In this document: in pieces, positions 22,688-39,200 of the stretch
Position numbering within the stretch: position 1 is the first letter of the stretch
Layout of the letters: each line of letters begins with the position of its first letter
Assembly (NCBI GenBank): GCA_004335835.1
Contig: RWJK01000905.1
Span: 62,001-126,000 of the forward strand
Reading direction: 5' to 3'
Length of the DNA stretch: 64,000 bases
Origin: Scenedesmus sp. ARA3
Taxonomy: Eukaryota; Chlorophyta; Chlorophyceae; Sphaeropleales; Scenedesmaceae
Translations under genes and position numbers: made by a program
The notes under the pieces: generated by a model
Databases searched by the model: none
Told to the model about the DNA's origin: nothing
What the model saw: the letters and a program-made list of their open reading frames with translations, nothing else

Positions 22688-25600
22688 ATGGCAGTGCAAA
22701 CGCCCACCAGCTGTAAAGTGGCGCTAGCACCGTTCCCTTTGCTGGCAGAACCATCCACTTACAAGGCCGGTACTTTCGAATACTACAGCAACTGCAGCAG
22801 GTCAGTCATGTGGCCAGCAGCAGCAGGAACAGCAGCAGCAGCAGCAACACCAGCAGCAGCAGGACATGCCTGCTCAGCTCACAAGGCATATTCAAGCAGC
22901 TGGATCTCTCCCAATCATGCGCATGCGTATTGAATATACTGTTTTGTTTGAACCCTGCACCTCAGGGATCCTCAGCAGCCAGTGGAGTTCAGCCACTGGA
23001 TTGAGGTGTTCCGCAAGAGCCTGCCCACCTTCAAGTCACATGCACAAAGAGATGAGTCAATCCCTGCATCGGAGCGCGAGGTAGGATGTTCAATCAGGCT
23101 TCGTGTCCACTAGCAGTAGCAGCACATGCAGAGACCAGCCGCAACAAGCATCTGATGATGTGAAATCGTGTATCTTTGAGCTTGCCGCCCCAGTGAGTTA
23201 CATCAGGTGCTCCTGCAAGCCATCAAAAGTATCTCACACCAGCGCTCATACCCGCTCATTGGTTAGATATTCGAGTCTGTAACACTGCTGGCTGTGCTGT
23301 CCTTCCATCTGTTGTTTGCCCTGCCTCGATGTGTCCTGCCCTGCCTGTTGTCCCTTCTTTGCCAGGCCAAGGCTGAGCAGTTTGCGGCAGACTTTGCAGC
23401 AGCACTGGATGCCCTGCTGGCAAACCCTAGGCAGGAGCTGCCAGGGTTCAAAGCACAGCCTGTCAGCTGCGCAAGCCTGTGCCACGTCAGGTGTGGTGTG
23501 GGCTGGCTGTGCACTGTCGGCCTGACAGCTCAGCATGTCATTATGTTGACTTTTGTCAGCAGCTTGGCCAGAGCAGCAGATGACGCAGGGCACTTTGTTG
23601 CTAGCAGTGCTGCGCAGCTGATAAGGGTGTTATCTCAATTTCAACCAGTGAGGTGCACACACAGCTGTGTCCCTGCAACTGCAAGCCGCCCCCGCGCCTG
23701 TGTTCCCGCTTCAACTACCAATCAACTGGAGCCATCAAGCGCTGACAGTGCTGCTGGTGTGTGTGCTTGTGTAAATTGCAGGGAGCAGTGCTTGCACAAC
23801 GCTGGCTTTGTGGACATCTTTAAGGCAGTGAAGCAGACAGAGGACGAGGCAGCACTGCAGCTGCTGCCGCAGGTGTTTTTTTGTGTGTGTTGGCCTGCAA
23901 GTCTTGGGTTGCAGGACGGCAGGCAGCAGGCAGCATCATGTTTCAAGCACGCAAGCAGGGCATGCATTACTGATGTTGACTTGCTGCATGCACTGGTTGA
24001 GGGTGTTTCTGCAACAGTTGCAAAGCCCTGTTAATCTTCATGGTGCTTGTCTGGCAACCATACGGGCATGTGTGTCGCTCACTCGACGTAGATCTTTCTT
24101 CTATGTTGGCAGTTGTGTAGTGTGGGCTGCCAGCCGCCTGGTATCTGTCACATCTACCCCATAAGTGATTGTTGCACATGCATTGCAGCCCCTGCTGCGC
24201 TGTCAGCGACCTGCACATTGCCGCACCTTTTCCCCTGTTGTGCTACCACCCTCCTGCCATGCAGGTGCTGCAGATGCTGGACCAGCAGCCGAATGCAACA
24301 GCAGCGCTGAATGCAGCGCTGCGAGGCGTGTTTGCAGGCAACATCTTTGACCTGGGCGCTGCTGCGTCAGCACATCGCTACGAGTCGGGCCAAGGGGCTG
24401 GCTTCCACTGCGCACTTGAGCAGCTGCTGCCACGTCCCTGGGTGAGAGACTGCATTTGAGTTCTGCAATTTCATATGGATATGCAGTTTGTGGCTGTGTT
24501 TGACTTTTGGTTAGATAGATGTGTCGTACTCAGCCCTTGTCGGGCCAAGGTGCCGGCTTCCACTGCGCACTGGAACAGCTGCTGCCACGGCCCTGGGTGA
24601 GAGAGTGCATTTTAAGTCTGCAATTTCATATGGATGTGCAGTTTTTGGCTGTGTTTGACTTGTGGTTAAGTATATGTGTCGCACTCAGCCCTTGTCGGGC
24701 CAAGGTGCTGGCTTCCACTGTGCACTGGAGCAGCTGCTGCCACGGCCCTGGGTGAGGGTGTAGGGTTTGAATTTTCTGCTAAAAGCGGATGTGCAGTCTA
24801 GGTGTAGGGTCTGACAGCCAGCTAGAGAACTGACAAGCAGTGTGCGAGGCAGCGCCAGCAGTAGGCCTGGGGGATTGTTGATCATTTGGTCTGCCAGCGG
24901 CAAAGAATGCGGCTGAGTACCGTTGCGGCTTGCAGTGTGCAACTGCGCCAGCAGCAGCTTCAAGTGTTGTAGCATTGTTCCTGCGGCATCTCTGGCGCTA
25001 TACATTTGCACAATGTGCTGATTTGCCGTCTTGTTATGCGCGCTTCGGCAAGCTCAAACCAAAACCGAAAACCTACGTGCAATGGGCAGGTGGTGGATGA
25101 CTTGGATCCCGTACTGGACCGCTTCCGGCTGCAGCCCTACCGCAAGGCGCTGCGGTTTGTGGACAACGCTGTTCTGCATGCTCAACTGCGTCCACTGCGC
25201 AGCGCATGCCGCTCTGCTTTTTTGCTGGACCAGCTCTGCGCTGATGGGCAGGTGGATGATGACTTGGATGCAGTTCTACTCCCTCTCACAGCGTCTGTTT
25301 CGTTGTGCTTAATGCACATCTTGTGTTGTGCTGCAACAAACTACATGTGCAGGTGGTGGATGATCTAGATGCAGTGCTGGACCGCTTCCGAGCGCAGCCG
25401 TACCGCAAGGCGCTGCTGTTTGTGGACAATGCGGGCGCAGATGTGCTGCTGGGCATGCTGCCTTTTGCGCGGGAGCTCACCAAGCTGGGCACGCAGGTGC
25501 GGAAGATTGCAATCTAATAGGGATCACTCTGTACTGTGTGAGCTGTTTGTGGACAATGCCGGGGCGGATGTGCTGCTGGGCATGCTGCCGTTTTCACGGG

Positions 25601-26935
25601 AGCTCACCAAAATGAGCACGCAGGTGCGCTCCTGGGTTTTTGGTTGCTGAACTTCTGAAGGCGTGATAGCAGCACCCCATCAAAACAAGCCCTGCATCAG
25701 GCATGATGCAGATTCCCAGCAGGGCACTCTGCTGTTGCAGCTGTTGCTGCAGCAACTTCAGCGCAGCGGCTTGTGCCCGTGCTGAGGTAGCCTGGTATCG
25801 GGAGGGGTGTTTGTGGACAACGCCGGGGCGGATGTGCTGCTGGGCATGCTGCCTTTTGCACGGGAGCTCACAAAACTTTGCACACAGGTGCGGAAACTTT
25901 CAAGTAGTTTCAAATAGTGTCAGGGATCAGTATGCAATGTGTAAGCTGTATGTTGGCAACGCCGGGGAAGATGTGCTGCTGGGCATGCTGCCTTGTGCCC
26001 GGGAGCTCTCAAAACTGGGCACGCAGGTGTGCAGCTCTGCTGTGATTCGTGTTCTGCAGCAAGGTTCAAGCAGCCCTAGGACAGTCAGGCCTTGTGACTA
26101 TCGACGATGCAGTTTCCCCGCAGGCTGAATGCTGCCACAACAGGGCAAACAGAGAATCGTCTACTGTTCACGTTCAACTTAGCTGCTTCTGTGTTTTGCT
26201 TTCAGGTGATTCTGGCAGCCAACAACGGCGCCACCATCAACGACATAACAGCAGCAGAGCTTGCGCCGCTGGTGGCGGCAGCAGCAGCGCAAGATGCGCT
26301 GCTGGGTCAGGCCTGGGGCAGTGGCCAGCTGCGGGTGATGAACAGCGGCAATGACCTGCCTGTCATCGACTTGCGGGAGGTGCGCTGAACTACTGTGCTG
26401 CGTTGCTTCAGCTTGAATATTGTGCGCATTTCGCTTTCACGCAGATTGCGTAGCTGCCGGGATGCTGGTTCCGGCAGCTGCTAGCTGCTGGTAGTAGTCA
26501 TCCTCCAAGTTGTTTGGAAAGCTGGATTGCAGGGATGCGGCTGTGAGCACAGCACTGCTGATGAAAACCTGCTGCTGTGGCTTCCTAGCATGGTGCTGGT
26601 CCCGTCCTTGTTTAGTTTGTCACATGTTGTGTTGAATTTGCTGCTGCTGCTGCTGCTGCTGCCGCTGCCGCTGCTGCTGACACTGCTGCTGCTGCCAGGT
26701 GTCTGCTGAGCTAGCAGCCGAGGCAGCAGATGCAGACCTGCTGGTGCTAGAAGGCATGGGGCGCGCCATAGAGACAAACCTCAGGGCAAAGTTCACAGTA
26801 GACAGCTTGAAGCTTGGCATGGTGAAACATCCAGAGGTTGCAGCATGCCTGGGAGGGCGCCTGTATGATGTGGTGTGCAAGTTTGATGCGGCGGGGACTG
26901 TGAAGAGCTTGCAGCAGAATGCGGCGCTAAACTGA
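22688..26935 (+). CDS. DUF89 damage-control phosphatase, stand-alone plant type (subfamily II)
   Basis: Eight exons: 22688-22800, 22966-23080, 23366-23490, 23782-23872, 24265-24441, 25353-25496, 26206-26379 and 26699-26935. Phases close and give 391 residues, near the length of Arabidopsis At2g17340. It is collinear with that family throughout: SHWIEVFRKSLPTFKSHAQ, REQCLHNAGFVDIFKAVKQ, GVFAGNIFDLGA, LFVDNAGADVLLGMLPFARE (Asp232, Asn233, Asp237, metal site), NSGNDLPVIDL (Asn301, Asp305), EGMGRAIETNL (Glu331) and GMVKHPEVA (Lys356). The same domain is fused to pantothenate kinase in many eukaryotes; no kinase domain is present here. Such enzymes dephosphorylate damaged phospho-metabolites, for example oxidised phosphopantetheine. 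ATG 22688 is the only start in the first exon. Exons 5 and 6 have several edge copies. Confidence 0.92.
24540..24760 (+). repeat. Two copies of the 3' edge of phosphatase exon 5
   Basis: At 24,540 and 24,697 the exon end (GAGFHCALEQLLPRPW), the donor and about 80 bp of intron are repeated, with periods of 153 and 157 bp from the original. No acceptor precedes either copy. Confidence 0.92.
25088..25285 (+). repeat. Two copies of the 5' edge of phosphatase exon 6
   Basis: At about 25,091 (VVDDLDPVLDRFRLQPYRKA, then FVDN) and about 25,252 (a shorter copy, VDDDLDAV), each after an acceptor-like GGGCAG. The first keeps about 90 bp of exon and loses the match before the donor. Confidence 0.9.
25543..26026 (+). 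repeat. Three copies of the 3' edge of phosphatase exon 6
   Basis: At 25,543-25,624, 25,808-25,887 and 25,950-26,026. Each repeats about 80 bp (FVDNAGADVLLGMLPFAREL) plus the CACGCAG or CACACAG|GTG donor. The active-site motif is therefore encoded four times in full in this gene, with a fifth partial copy upstream. Confidence 0.92.
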
Positions 26936-28168
26936 AGTGGTGCGCAAACCTGGCACAGCTTTGATGGTTATGGCAGGCATGTTTCAAACGCGCCGAGTTA
27001 ATGGTAACAGTACAACGATTGCTGCAGTGAGACTGATCAGCAGGCACCACTAACTGGGACGCAGCTCCAAGTGCCAGCGTCATCATGCCTTTTGCCTGCC
27101 AACGGAAGTTTCTGACTCACACCACTTTAGTGATGAAGGCTCTCTGCAGGAGGACTTGTGCTCTATGTTTGATGCAGCGTAGCGCTAGGCGGCTGCAGCA
27201 ACTGTTGGTTGGTCCGCTGTATCTGCTACTACATTCAAGCAAGTTGCTGTGCAACCCCCATTCAATGTGGGTAAGTCCGCGACTTGCGGACTTACTCACA
27301 GGCTGTACACCGCTTTGAAGTCCTATTCCCCAACCGTTTCAATCCTCAGTGATCCTTGACACCAACCAACAGCAACCATCTTATACCTGCACGCAAACCT
27401 TTGGGAAAGATGGCCCATATCCTGCCGTGATGGCATGAACACAGTGAACAATAGCTCAATTACAAAGCTCTTGCACTCCACCCTAATGGTACACAAAAGG
27501 TACGTTAGTGCCCGATGATCAAGCTGACCTGTAATGCCAGCAACTGCCACCAACCTATCAACCCCTAGCCTACGACCACACCACCATAGTAAACCATCCA
27601 CGTGGCTGCCATGCCATATTCTCCTGTCCTGTGTTAGAGAGAGCCGATGTCTCAGCTGTGGCTAGAACTCTGGCAGCTGGTGGAACGACGACAGACACCA
27701 AACAAGGCTCCCGCCATAAGCCGTACAAAACCTGCTTCTACACCCTGCCAGTGCAGCTGCAACTCGGGCTGTTATAAGCCAGGACAAGCTGAGCTGCTCC
27801 CCTAGCCTGGGCAATTAAACCCCTTGGCGCTAGCACGTGATGCAAGGACTGCCTGCTAGTAGGCGCTGTGAGTGCTGCCGTCAAGCCCCCTGCCGCTTTG
27901 AGGCTGCACAAACAACGAGTGCTCCGGCTGCAAAAAAACTGCCTCAGCTGAACACAGCGCGTGCTGCTGCTGCCGCCACAGTTGCAGCAGCAAGTGCGGC
28001 AAGCGCCGTTGCAAGGCCCATGGCCAGCCAGCAGCGCGCCAACCAAAGTGAACAGGCGCGAACGTGCCACCAATCACATTGCTGCAGCTTTTCGCCGCGC
28101 TCTCCGTGGCGAAGCTGTTGCTGCTGCCTCTAGAGCTTGGGGAACACCACAGTGGCCAGCAGCTGTGA

Positions 28169-28199
<31 letters not shown>

Positions 28200-28207
28200 T
28201 GCTGCCG
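26936..28207. other. Convergent non-coding region, phosphatase / 72-residue protein
   Basis: The plus strand is GT-rich to about 27.3 kb, then CA-rich. No conserved coding sequence. It contains the inverted repeat at 27267-27299. Confidence 0.5.
27267..27299. repeat. 14-bp inverted repeat with 5-bp loop
   Basis: Arms GTGGGTAAGTCCGC and GCGGACTTACTCAC around GACTT pair at 13 of 14 positions. It sits almost exactly where the strand composition flips between the two convergent genes. Confidence 0.85.
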
Positions 28208-28706
28208 TCATTGCTGCTTTTGCTCTGACATGCGCGAGTAGTGGTCCTGAATCTGCTTCACTAGCGACTCCTCTTGGTCCACAATCCACTGGAACAAGTA
28301 CGCTGTTGCTGTGCCTGCAATCACGTGCTCCCACGGCTTCCTGCAAGCAGCAGCAGAAGACATCCAGTGTGAGGTGGGCAAGGTGGAACAGGAGCGGAAC
28401 AGCCAGCGCCAGTGCGCTGACTGCTATGTGTTTGCTGGGTTAGCAGCTGATGGTCCCACTGCTGGCAGACGTTGCTCTGTTATGGGCATGCTGCATCAAG
28501 ACAGCAGCTGCTGCTGTAGCTCCTGTACAGCTGCCCTCCTGCGCAGCCCGGTAGCCGTTGCTGGCAGCCCCTGATACGTGAGCCTGTCACTTGGAGCACA
28601 GGCAGCTCGCAGCAGCGCACCTGTACGCTGGAAGATACTGCAGGCCATTCTTGAAGCAGGTGATGCCCACCCCCACTGCAAAGCCGAACGTGGAGGCGAA
28701 AGGCAT
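28208..28706 (-). CDS. Small conserved membrane protein, 72 residues; possibly mitochondrial
   Basis: Two exons, 28706-28621 and 28340-28208, joined in phase through an Arg codon (AG|G). The N-terminus MPFASTFGFAVGVGITCFKN has a short hydrophobic segment (about 8-18); KPWEHVIAGTATAYLFQWIV (about 30-49) gives a second, and the charged tail ends QDHYSRMSEQKQQ. Length, topology and charge resemble small accessory subunits of mitochondrial inner-membrane complexes found in plants and algae, but I cannot name the family with certainty. The GT donor CAG|GTGCGC and acceptor TTGCAG|GAAG are good. A CTG/CAG tract follows the stop. Confidence 0.72.
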
Positions 28707-29703
28707 CTTCCAAGGATGTGTGGTACAAATATAAATTATTGGATGAAACAGCAAACAAAACAAGCCACGACAAACGCCCTGCTGCAGCAGATCAGGGGCG
28801 GTCGGTGAGCAGACCAGGACTAAACGACTTCAAACACCGGCTGTAGTTTGCACTCGTCCGATCAAAGCGAATGCACGTCCTTCCCACTGTGGAAATTACA
28901 ACGAGGTCTTAGCAGGCGCAACACCCCGCTGCCTTGCTCCGATTGCTGGTGCAGTGGAGCTGAACATGACTATGTTTGTGTGAACAGGCGTTTGGGTGCT
29001 ACGGCAGCGAAGTGTGCAAAGAGAGGAAGTCCGGAGAGCAGAAGACTGAGCCTTGCCGCTAGATACTGGTTCAAAGCAGGCCCGAACTCTTATTTAAGGT
29101 AGCAATAGGCTTTTACATGCGTGCACGGTGAGACGCAAAGCCGAGTTGGAGGGTCTGTGGCTTTTGGTCGGAAAGCCTTGTCGGGGCTATTGCCGGGGGC
29201 CTCCTAGCAGGCTAAGCGTCTTTTGGTATGTTCATAGATACTCAAAAGCAAGTAGCTCGCCCATCGGCGGGTGGGATGATTTCATTCGAAACACCTCCGC
29301 CACCACTGTGCAGCGTCAATCGCCCATTACTCAATTGCACGACACTTTGGGTGGTTTTGGTATGATCTATGGATCAGTCGCAGTCGCTCAGTTCACCAGT
29401 CAGACCCCGCATGCACCGGCCTTTGCAGCAGCAGCTAAGCTGTGGACTTGACCTTTGGCTGACCAGTCCGGCGTCCACTAACGTCTTCAGCGTTGCCCCT
29501 GTGTTGAGCAGGTTGACAACCTGTCTGCTGGCTGTGCTTGCAGGACGGCCCATCCGCAGTAGTCGAACAGCAGCAGCACTTGCACAGCCGCGTTCAGCAG
29601 CTGGAGCTCAACCAGCAGCTGGAGCCACGCTAACGGCAGCAGCGGCGGCCGCCAAACCAGCGGCTGCAGGCACTGCAACTGCAACAGCAACAGGGCAACA
29701 GGC
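28707..29703. promoter_or_regulatory. Divergent intergenic region, 72-residue gene / CDPK
   Basis: About 1 kb between divergent starts. No coding signal or clear core-promoter element recognised. Confidence 0.45.
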
Positions 29704-33085
<3,382 letters not shown>

Positions 33086-33104
33086 GGCCTGATGCTTTGA
33101 GGCG

Positions 33105-33207
33105 CAGTTGCAGCCCAGACTGCCACGGAACCGTGGGCTTTGAGGACTTCCGCATGATGTGGGGCATGCCGGCAATCCCTGCCAGCATTGCACCACTTGT
33201 GGCGTAA
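33105..33207 (+). repeat. Copy of the 3' end of CDPK exon 7, including the stop
   Basis: About 100 bp after the real stop the last coding stretch repeats (GTVGFEDFRMMWGMPAIPAS, LVA, stop), with Lys to Met and other changes. It lies in the 3' UTR and is not expected to be translated. Confidence 0.9.
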
Positions 33208-36200
33208 GGCCCGCGGCGCAGCACATGCGGCGCAGCCTGTCACGCGGCGTGCTGAGCTGTGCAAGATGTGGGCATGCCAGCGGTGCCTCAGCACTCGCAA
33301 GCTGTGTGTGCGGCAGGCATGCTGTATGCGCCGCGGCAAGTGCAGGTTCTGAGTTTGCTGTTGCCACATCAGCTGCAGCACCACCCCTGGCATGGCGCTG
33401 CGTGGTTGATGTCATCTGCAGACACCAAGGCTGCACCTTGCACACACTGGCATGGGCATCGCATCATGTCGCTGACATGTGGACATGTGGCATCCTCAAT
33501 GTCTGGCCGTGCTGAGGTGCTGGAATCGGGGGACATATCTTGCAGCATCTGGCTGCGTGTATGTGTTACGGTGTGATGTAGTCGATTCTGCGGGTGGTTT
33601 TAGGCCTGCCGTGACTCCTTAAGGACTTGTGTGTACCATTTCAGTACGTCTGTGGGTGTGTCCCTGACATGAACCATCGAGAATGTGTAGCGGCGGGCTT
33701 GCGCTGTGCTGTCACGCCAAAACACGTGGTGCACAGGCAGCCTTGCTGCACAATTGCCCCCCCCATGCTGAGCCGCGCCGAGTGTTCAGCGAGCTGCAGC
33801 AGCCATGTTGCGGCGTGTGGTTGAACCCTGTCGTGTGCCTCAACTGACAGACTGCTACATACTGCTCTTGATATGGAAAGCTTGGTGTGCAGCCATAGCC
33901 ACTGCAGAGGCCATGCACACACAACCAGCATGTGCATTGGCCTTGCTCTGGCTTGGCTGTTAATGCGTGGGTGTTTGCCATCATGTGCATGACTGCCGCA
34001 CGCCTGCTTGCAAGCTTGCATGCGGCCGTATGCGCAGTTTGACTGTGTAGTGCTCGTGTTTTGGAGGGTTGTGCATACATGCATGTTTGTGAGCTACCTG
34101 CAGCTGCTGAGCCTGCTGCGTTATATCGTACAGTAGAGCATTATTCAAAGACCTGCTGCCTGTCTGGGTGTGTCGGCGTGCTTCAGTGTGCTGCTGCTGC
34201 CCGGCAGACATGTGTTACCTTGCATTGTGGCAGGCGCGTGCCTTGCTGATTCAAAAGCAGCAAGGCATTGCCAGCCCAGCATGCTGCACTGCAGTTGGGA
34301 GACCAGTTTAATACAGGGGTGCTGAAACATCAGCCAATGCCTGCTCTGCTGGCTCTTGACAAAGAATATTCTAGCCTGATAGCTGAGCAGCTGTGCGCAG
34401 CACGCGGCTCCAGAAACCTGATGCTGCTGCAGGGCGCTGGCATGCAGCCATTTACTGTGTGTGGGGTTTGCGAGCTAGCTTGCTGCTGCTGCGGCGTGCG
34501 AATCAAAGACGCTATGGGCTGCCGTGCCATGCTGATGGCCGGCCAGCAGGAGGAGGATGTGGCACTCACAGTGCTGCTTTCTGTGCCAACACTGGTGGGT
34601 TGCGCATGGCTGTCTGCCGGTTTCCAAACATGTGAGGCTTCCAGGAGCTTCTGCTTCTGTGCTTGTGCATTGCGCTGGATGTGTGTGGAGCAGAATCATG
34701 CGTGGAGGGGCTGCCAGGGGCAGCTGGCATCTATCTGCATCAGTCTGCATGAAAATTGCTGCTGCGCAGGCGTGTGGTTGGCGCTGGGCGCAGCTGTTGC
34801 ATAGCTGGCATTGCGTAGCTGGCATTGGAGAGACAAGTTGCACAAGCTGGGGTGGAGGATGTATAGCAGATCACAACAGGCGCATAGTAGCTGTTGGTGT
34901 GGATCCGTCGTCGCCAGGGCCGAGCATTGGCATGTGTGCATTGCACTGCAGCAGTGGCGCGGGCGCGTCAGCATTGGTGCGGCTCGCTGCTAGCTCACGT
35001 AGTGATTCTCCTTTCTTGGGTGCTTGATGCGAGCAGCTGGATTGCATGCGGCGCCAGCTGTTTTGACTGAGCACAGAACTGCCGAGTTTTACGTGTCCAG
35101 TTTTTCCAGGCGCTTGTCATTTGGAGCGTGCTAGCTGGGCCGAGTGCAGGCGTGCAGCAGTTTTTGTGGTGATGTGCACCAGCTTACTCCTTTGCTTGCA
35201 GCAGTGTGATGCATTGCATCGCATTGCATCGCAGGCAGTGGTGTACAGCGGTGCTCCATGCCTTTGGAAGCCTGTGTCTGCCACGCTTGCCCTTCCTTTG
35301 GAGTCCTTTGGGCTTTTGTTTGTCCGCTGCCTGCTGGGTTTCTGTGCGAGCATCTCACGGCGCTCTATGCGGCAGTGGCAACTAGGCCGGTGGGGGACAC
35401 AGCTGCAACAGCGTTACTGCGCATGTTGCAGATATGTTGAGCACCGGTGCCCTACAAGCGCGTGGTTTTGTCTGGAGTTGATCTGTTACGCTGCTCTTTG
35501 CGTCTGTTGCTGTACTGCCTCACCTGCATTGCCTTCTGCTATTGCAGCCTCCCAGCACTGCACGGCCTTCCTTTCTGCCTTCGTTTGCGTGGATTGTGCC
35601 TGGCGCATAGCCTTGCATTGCGATGCGTGCTGCGCTGCGGCTGCTGTGCCTTGCTATCTGCCGCAGCTGCAGCATCTGCCTTTGGAAGCCATGTTGGCTC
35701 GCTTTTGATGGCGTGCAAAATACATGCACTTTTGGTTGATATCACCTTGCTTTGCCGCTGCATTGTCGAGCTAGATCATCCGCAGAGGTGTACATGTGCT
35801 GGTGTGGCGGCAGCCAGCGTTCAAGAGCTGGGGGGTTGGGTGCCTGGAGTGTGCTTGGCTGGCAGGTTTCAATGTGCTGCTGCTGCTGTGATTGCTCGGG
35901 AGCTGCAGGTTGCATTGGCGCTGCCTGATGCTACGGCTTCTGCAATGCAGCAGGCTGGGTTGATCATTCTTCCGCTAGGGCCTGGGTTGGTATGCTTGCT
36001 GGTCTTCCTTCGAGGGTGTTTAGCGTGTGTGTGGGTGCCCTTGCTAGTGCTGTGGGTGGCTGGAATGTGTTAACTCAGACAAGGCAGCTTCCTTGGTTGT
36101 GGCTGGCTGTGGTCGGCAGTGAATCTGTGTATTGCGATATCGCAGGCGGCTGGAACATGTGTACGTGTATGCCGCTGTGCCGATGTTGTGCAAAAGAGCG

Positions 36201-39200
36201 AGGTGTGTCTGGTTTGTTTGCAGGGACACGTGTGGTGTGGCCAGGCTGCGCCCTGCAGGGCCGCTGTGGTGCGTCTGGTGGTTGGAAAAGGCGGTTCAGA
36301 GAGTGTGGTGGTGGCTGTTTGAGACCTACGGTGCCGGTAGCCCTCTCAGGCACATGCAGCTTGCATCTGGACATCTGCTGTGGTTTGGCATTGGGCTGCC
36401 GGGCTGTAGGCGGTGAGCTCGTCTATCTGTCATCGGCACGTTTTGAATCCGTGGTTTTGGGGCTGGGGTTTACACCCCGATCCCCGGTTTTGCTGACGCT
36501 TGTGCTGCTGACACCCCTGGGGCAGCTGAGCAGCTCCACTCTGCCTAATGGGTTCAGCGGCCGCCAAACTTGGCGCCTGCTGCCACAGTGCATGTTGCAG
36601 CTGCGCAGCTTCCTGCAGGGTTTGTTTTCTTGGTTCAGTGGCTTGGTGCATCTGCACTTTGCACTGTGTGATCGGTTCCTGTGCTGTGCGCCTGGCTGCC
36701 AGTCAGCTGTGTGGCAAAACGGGCATGTGCACCCTGCGTGCTCGGTGATGCACTAGAAGCAGCCAGCCGGGGTGCCGGCTTGAGTGAAGTATGTTTCTCG
36801 GATTGAACGGTCACTTGCTGCACATGGCCCCTGCTTGAAAGGTAGCAAGGGGCGTCGCAGATCGCCATCCTCCTGCTGATTCGTGCATCATACGTCACCG
36901 CACACGTCCCGAGCACTTTGCACCCACGCTCACTCCTCATTCCTTTGGCGTAGTTGCTCCGCGTCTGGCTGTTTCAATCAAGTGGTGCCTGCAAATGCCG
37001 CGGCAGTCCAGGTACACGGCTGTGGTTGTCTGCTATGCAAACGCTGCTGTTGCAGATGCACGTGCTCACACACGTGTATGTGCTGATTTGTATGGCAGTC
37101 ATACATCCTATTTGGACGGCGGGGCCCTACCGGTTTCGGCGGCTGCTTGCCCTGTGCTGCCGTTGCAGCTATGCAATGGCTTGCAGTGTGACAACACACC
37201 GGTCTCTGTGTGCGGGTTGCAGAGATCCCTATTTGGTGTGCGGTCGTGGTTGCAGTATTCACGTGCTGCTGAGGTGCTGTGCCGGCGTCGATGTGTGCCT
37301 GTGCGTGGCTGCTTGGTGCAGCAGGGACAGCCGCCACACACGCAACGCCCGTTCTTGTGCCTTGGCACCGGCTGCCTGTTTACAATGCCACAGCGTGGTT
37401 TTGTGTTGCTGTTGAGAGGAGCTACAGTTTCACTGCTCTTTGTACTGCCCTTGCAGCAAGCCAGGGCTATGGAATGAAGTGCGAGCACTGCAGCACCACT
37501 CCCAGTTGCTGCAGAAGGCCTGCATGGCGATGTAGTACTGGCTGCGGCAGCGCGCCTGAACTGATGTGTGGTGCACGGCGATACTTTGACGGTCTACTAC
37601 TGCACACTTACCTGTGGCGATTATCCAAATTACCTAGGAAGCATTATGTATGTATTGGCAACGCTCTATGCATGCTGGTGTGTATGCCGCGTGTGTCCTC
37701 GGGCAACAAGTGCTTCTGTTGTACGGCAATGCCGCCGCTGGCTGTGCGCGTGTCTGCAGTACAGTGCCCTACATCAGGCATTGCACTGCTGCCCACATGC
37801 TGGCTTGCTGGACCAAGCTCTGCAGCTGTGCCCGCGCTTTTGTGTTGCTGCGGCAGCTTGACAGCTTGGAAGCAGCTGTTAGCCGGCCATTTTTTGCAGG
37901 TTGAATCAACGAGGCAATGTTGCAACCTGCTAGCCTTGGCTGTTGAGGCTGACTGGGGCACCATGCCAGGCGTGAGGCAGGCAACTGCCAGTAGCCCTGC
38001 TTGGTTCTGTATACAGCAGCTTGTGTGGTGCTGTGGCAGCGCACCACCCAATTGCAGGCAGGTGTCTGATGGGTGGCGAGTTGCTGTGCGTGTGCGGGTG
38101 CTGCATGTACTGCATGTGTGATGTGAGCATGATTGGGGCTGCTCACTTTGCAGCTGTTTGCTGCGGTTCAGTCACCGGTCATCGTGTCTTTGCATGAAGC
38201 CTGCTGTGCTCTCTAACGCATTTGAAACGGCAGCGCAATGGTGCGACAGACGCCTGGCTGGCGTGCCATGCTGCAGGCAAGTGTGAACAGAAGCCCAGCG
38301 CCAGTCGTGTGACTAAGTGACTGTGCTTTGTTTCACTGCCTGCATCGCTGCTATTGGGGTGGCTGTGTATGATTGTGTGCGACTGTGTGTGTGCTCTTCG
38401 TCTGCGGCGCGCTTGTTGCTGTTGCTGGCTTGGCTTGCACAACATGCAGCAGCAGCGGCAGCAGCCGCAACAGCGAGAGCAGCTGATGCGTTGGTACTCA
38501 TCCAACGTTGCTGGAGGAAGTTATTCTTTTCGTTAGAAGCCAGGGTGCTGCGCTGCGTACTACTGTGGCGGTTTTGAACTGGGGGGGGTGTGGCGAGGTG
38601 TGGCAACGCGTGTGAACAGTCGTGTCTGGGATATCGCTAGGTGGTTGCACGGATGGCTGCACACACCAGCGTGACCGATGCGTCTATGCTGAATGGCACA
38701 CGTGTCACTCTGTCACGCGTAGTACCAGGAGCATCAAACCTTTTAGAACCAAGGTGGGGGTCAGTGTCAATGTGTGTCGCTTGATGCTTGCTTTGCAGCA
38801 GTGTGCGGACCTGCGATGTCTTTCAGCACGGTTCGGTGCATAGTTATCTAGCCATTGTACTCGCAGGCTAGCAACGCATGGTGCGCTGCTGGTGTGGTGT
38901 GGTGTGTGGTGTGGAGCGGTCTGCTCAACTTGTGGGCAGCTGGGTTGCAGTGCCCCAAGCAGGCATGCCACACTAGGCTAGGTGCTTTTGTCACTTTCCA
39001 CCAAGCCGGGAGTACTTGCAGCCTGCGAAACACTCTAGGCAGGATCTTGCCGTGATGCGTTTCCTGTCAATTGTTGTACCCCTTGGCGTTGTGGGGCGTG
39101 TTATTTGCTGTCATGGCCTGCAAATGGCATGACTCTGTTCCTGGCTTTGGTTTCTGCGCGACTGACAGGCAGGCAGTTGGTTGCCTGTATACAGGCCTAC

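Noticed and set aside
37279..38121. Long plus-strand open frame of 280 codons, and similar ones between 34,500 and 38,000
   Set aside because: Cys/Leu/Val/Ala low-complexity composition, no conserved motif, and overlapping long frames on the same strand. GT-rich sequence is poor in stop codons, so these are composition effects.
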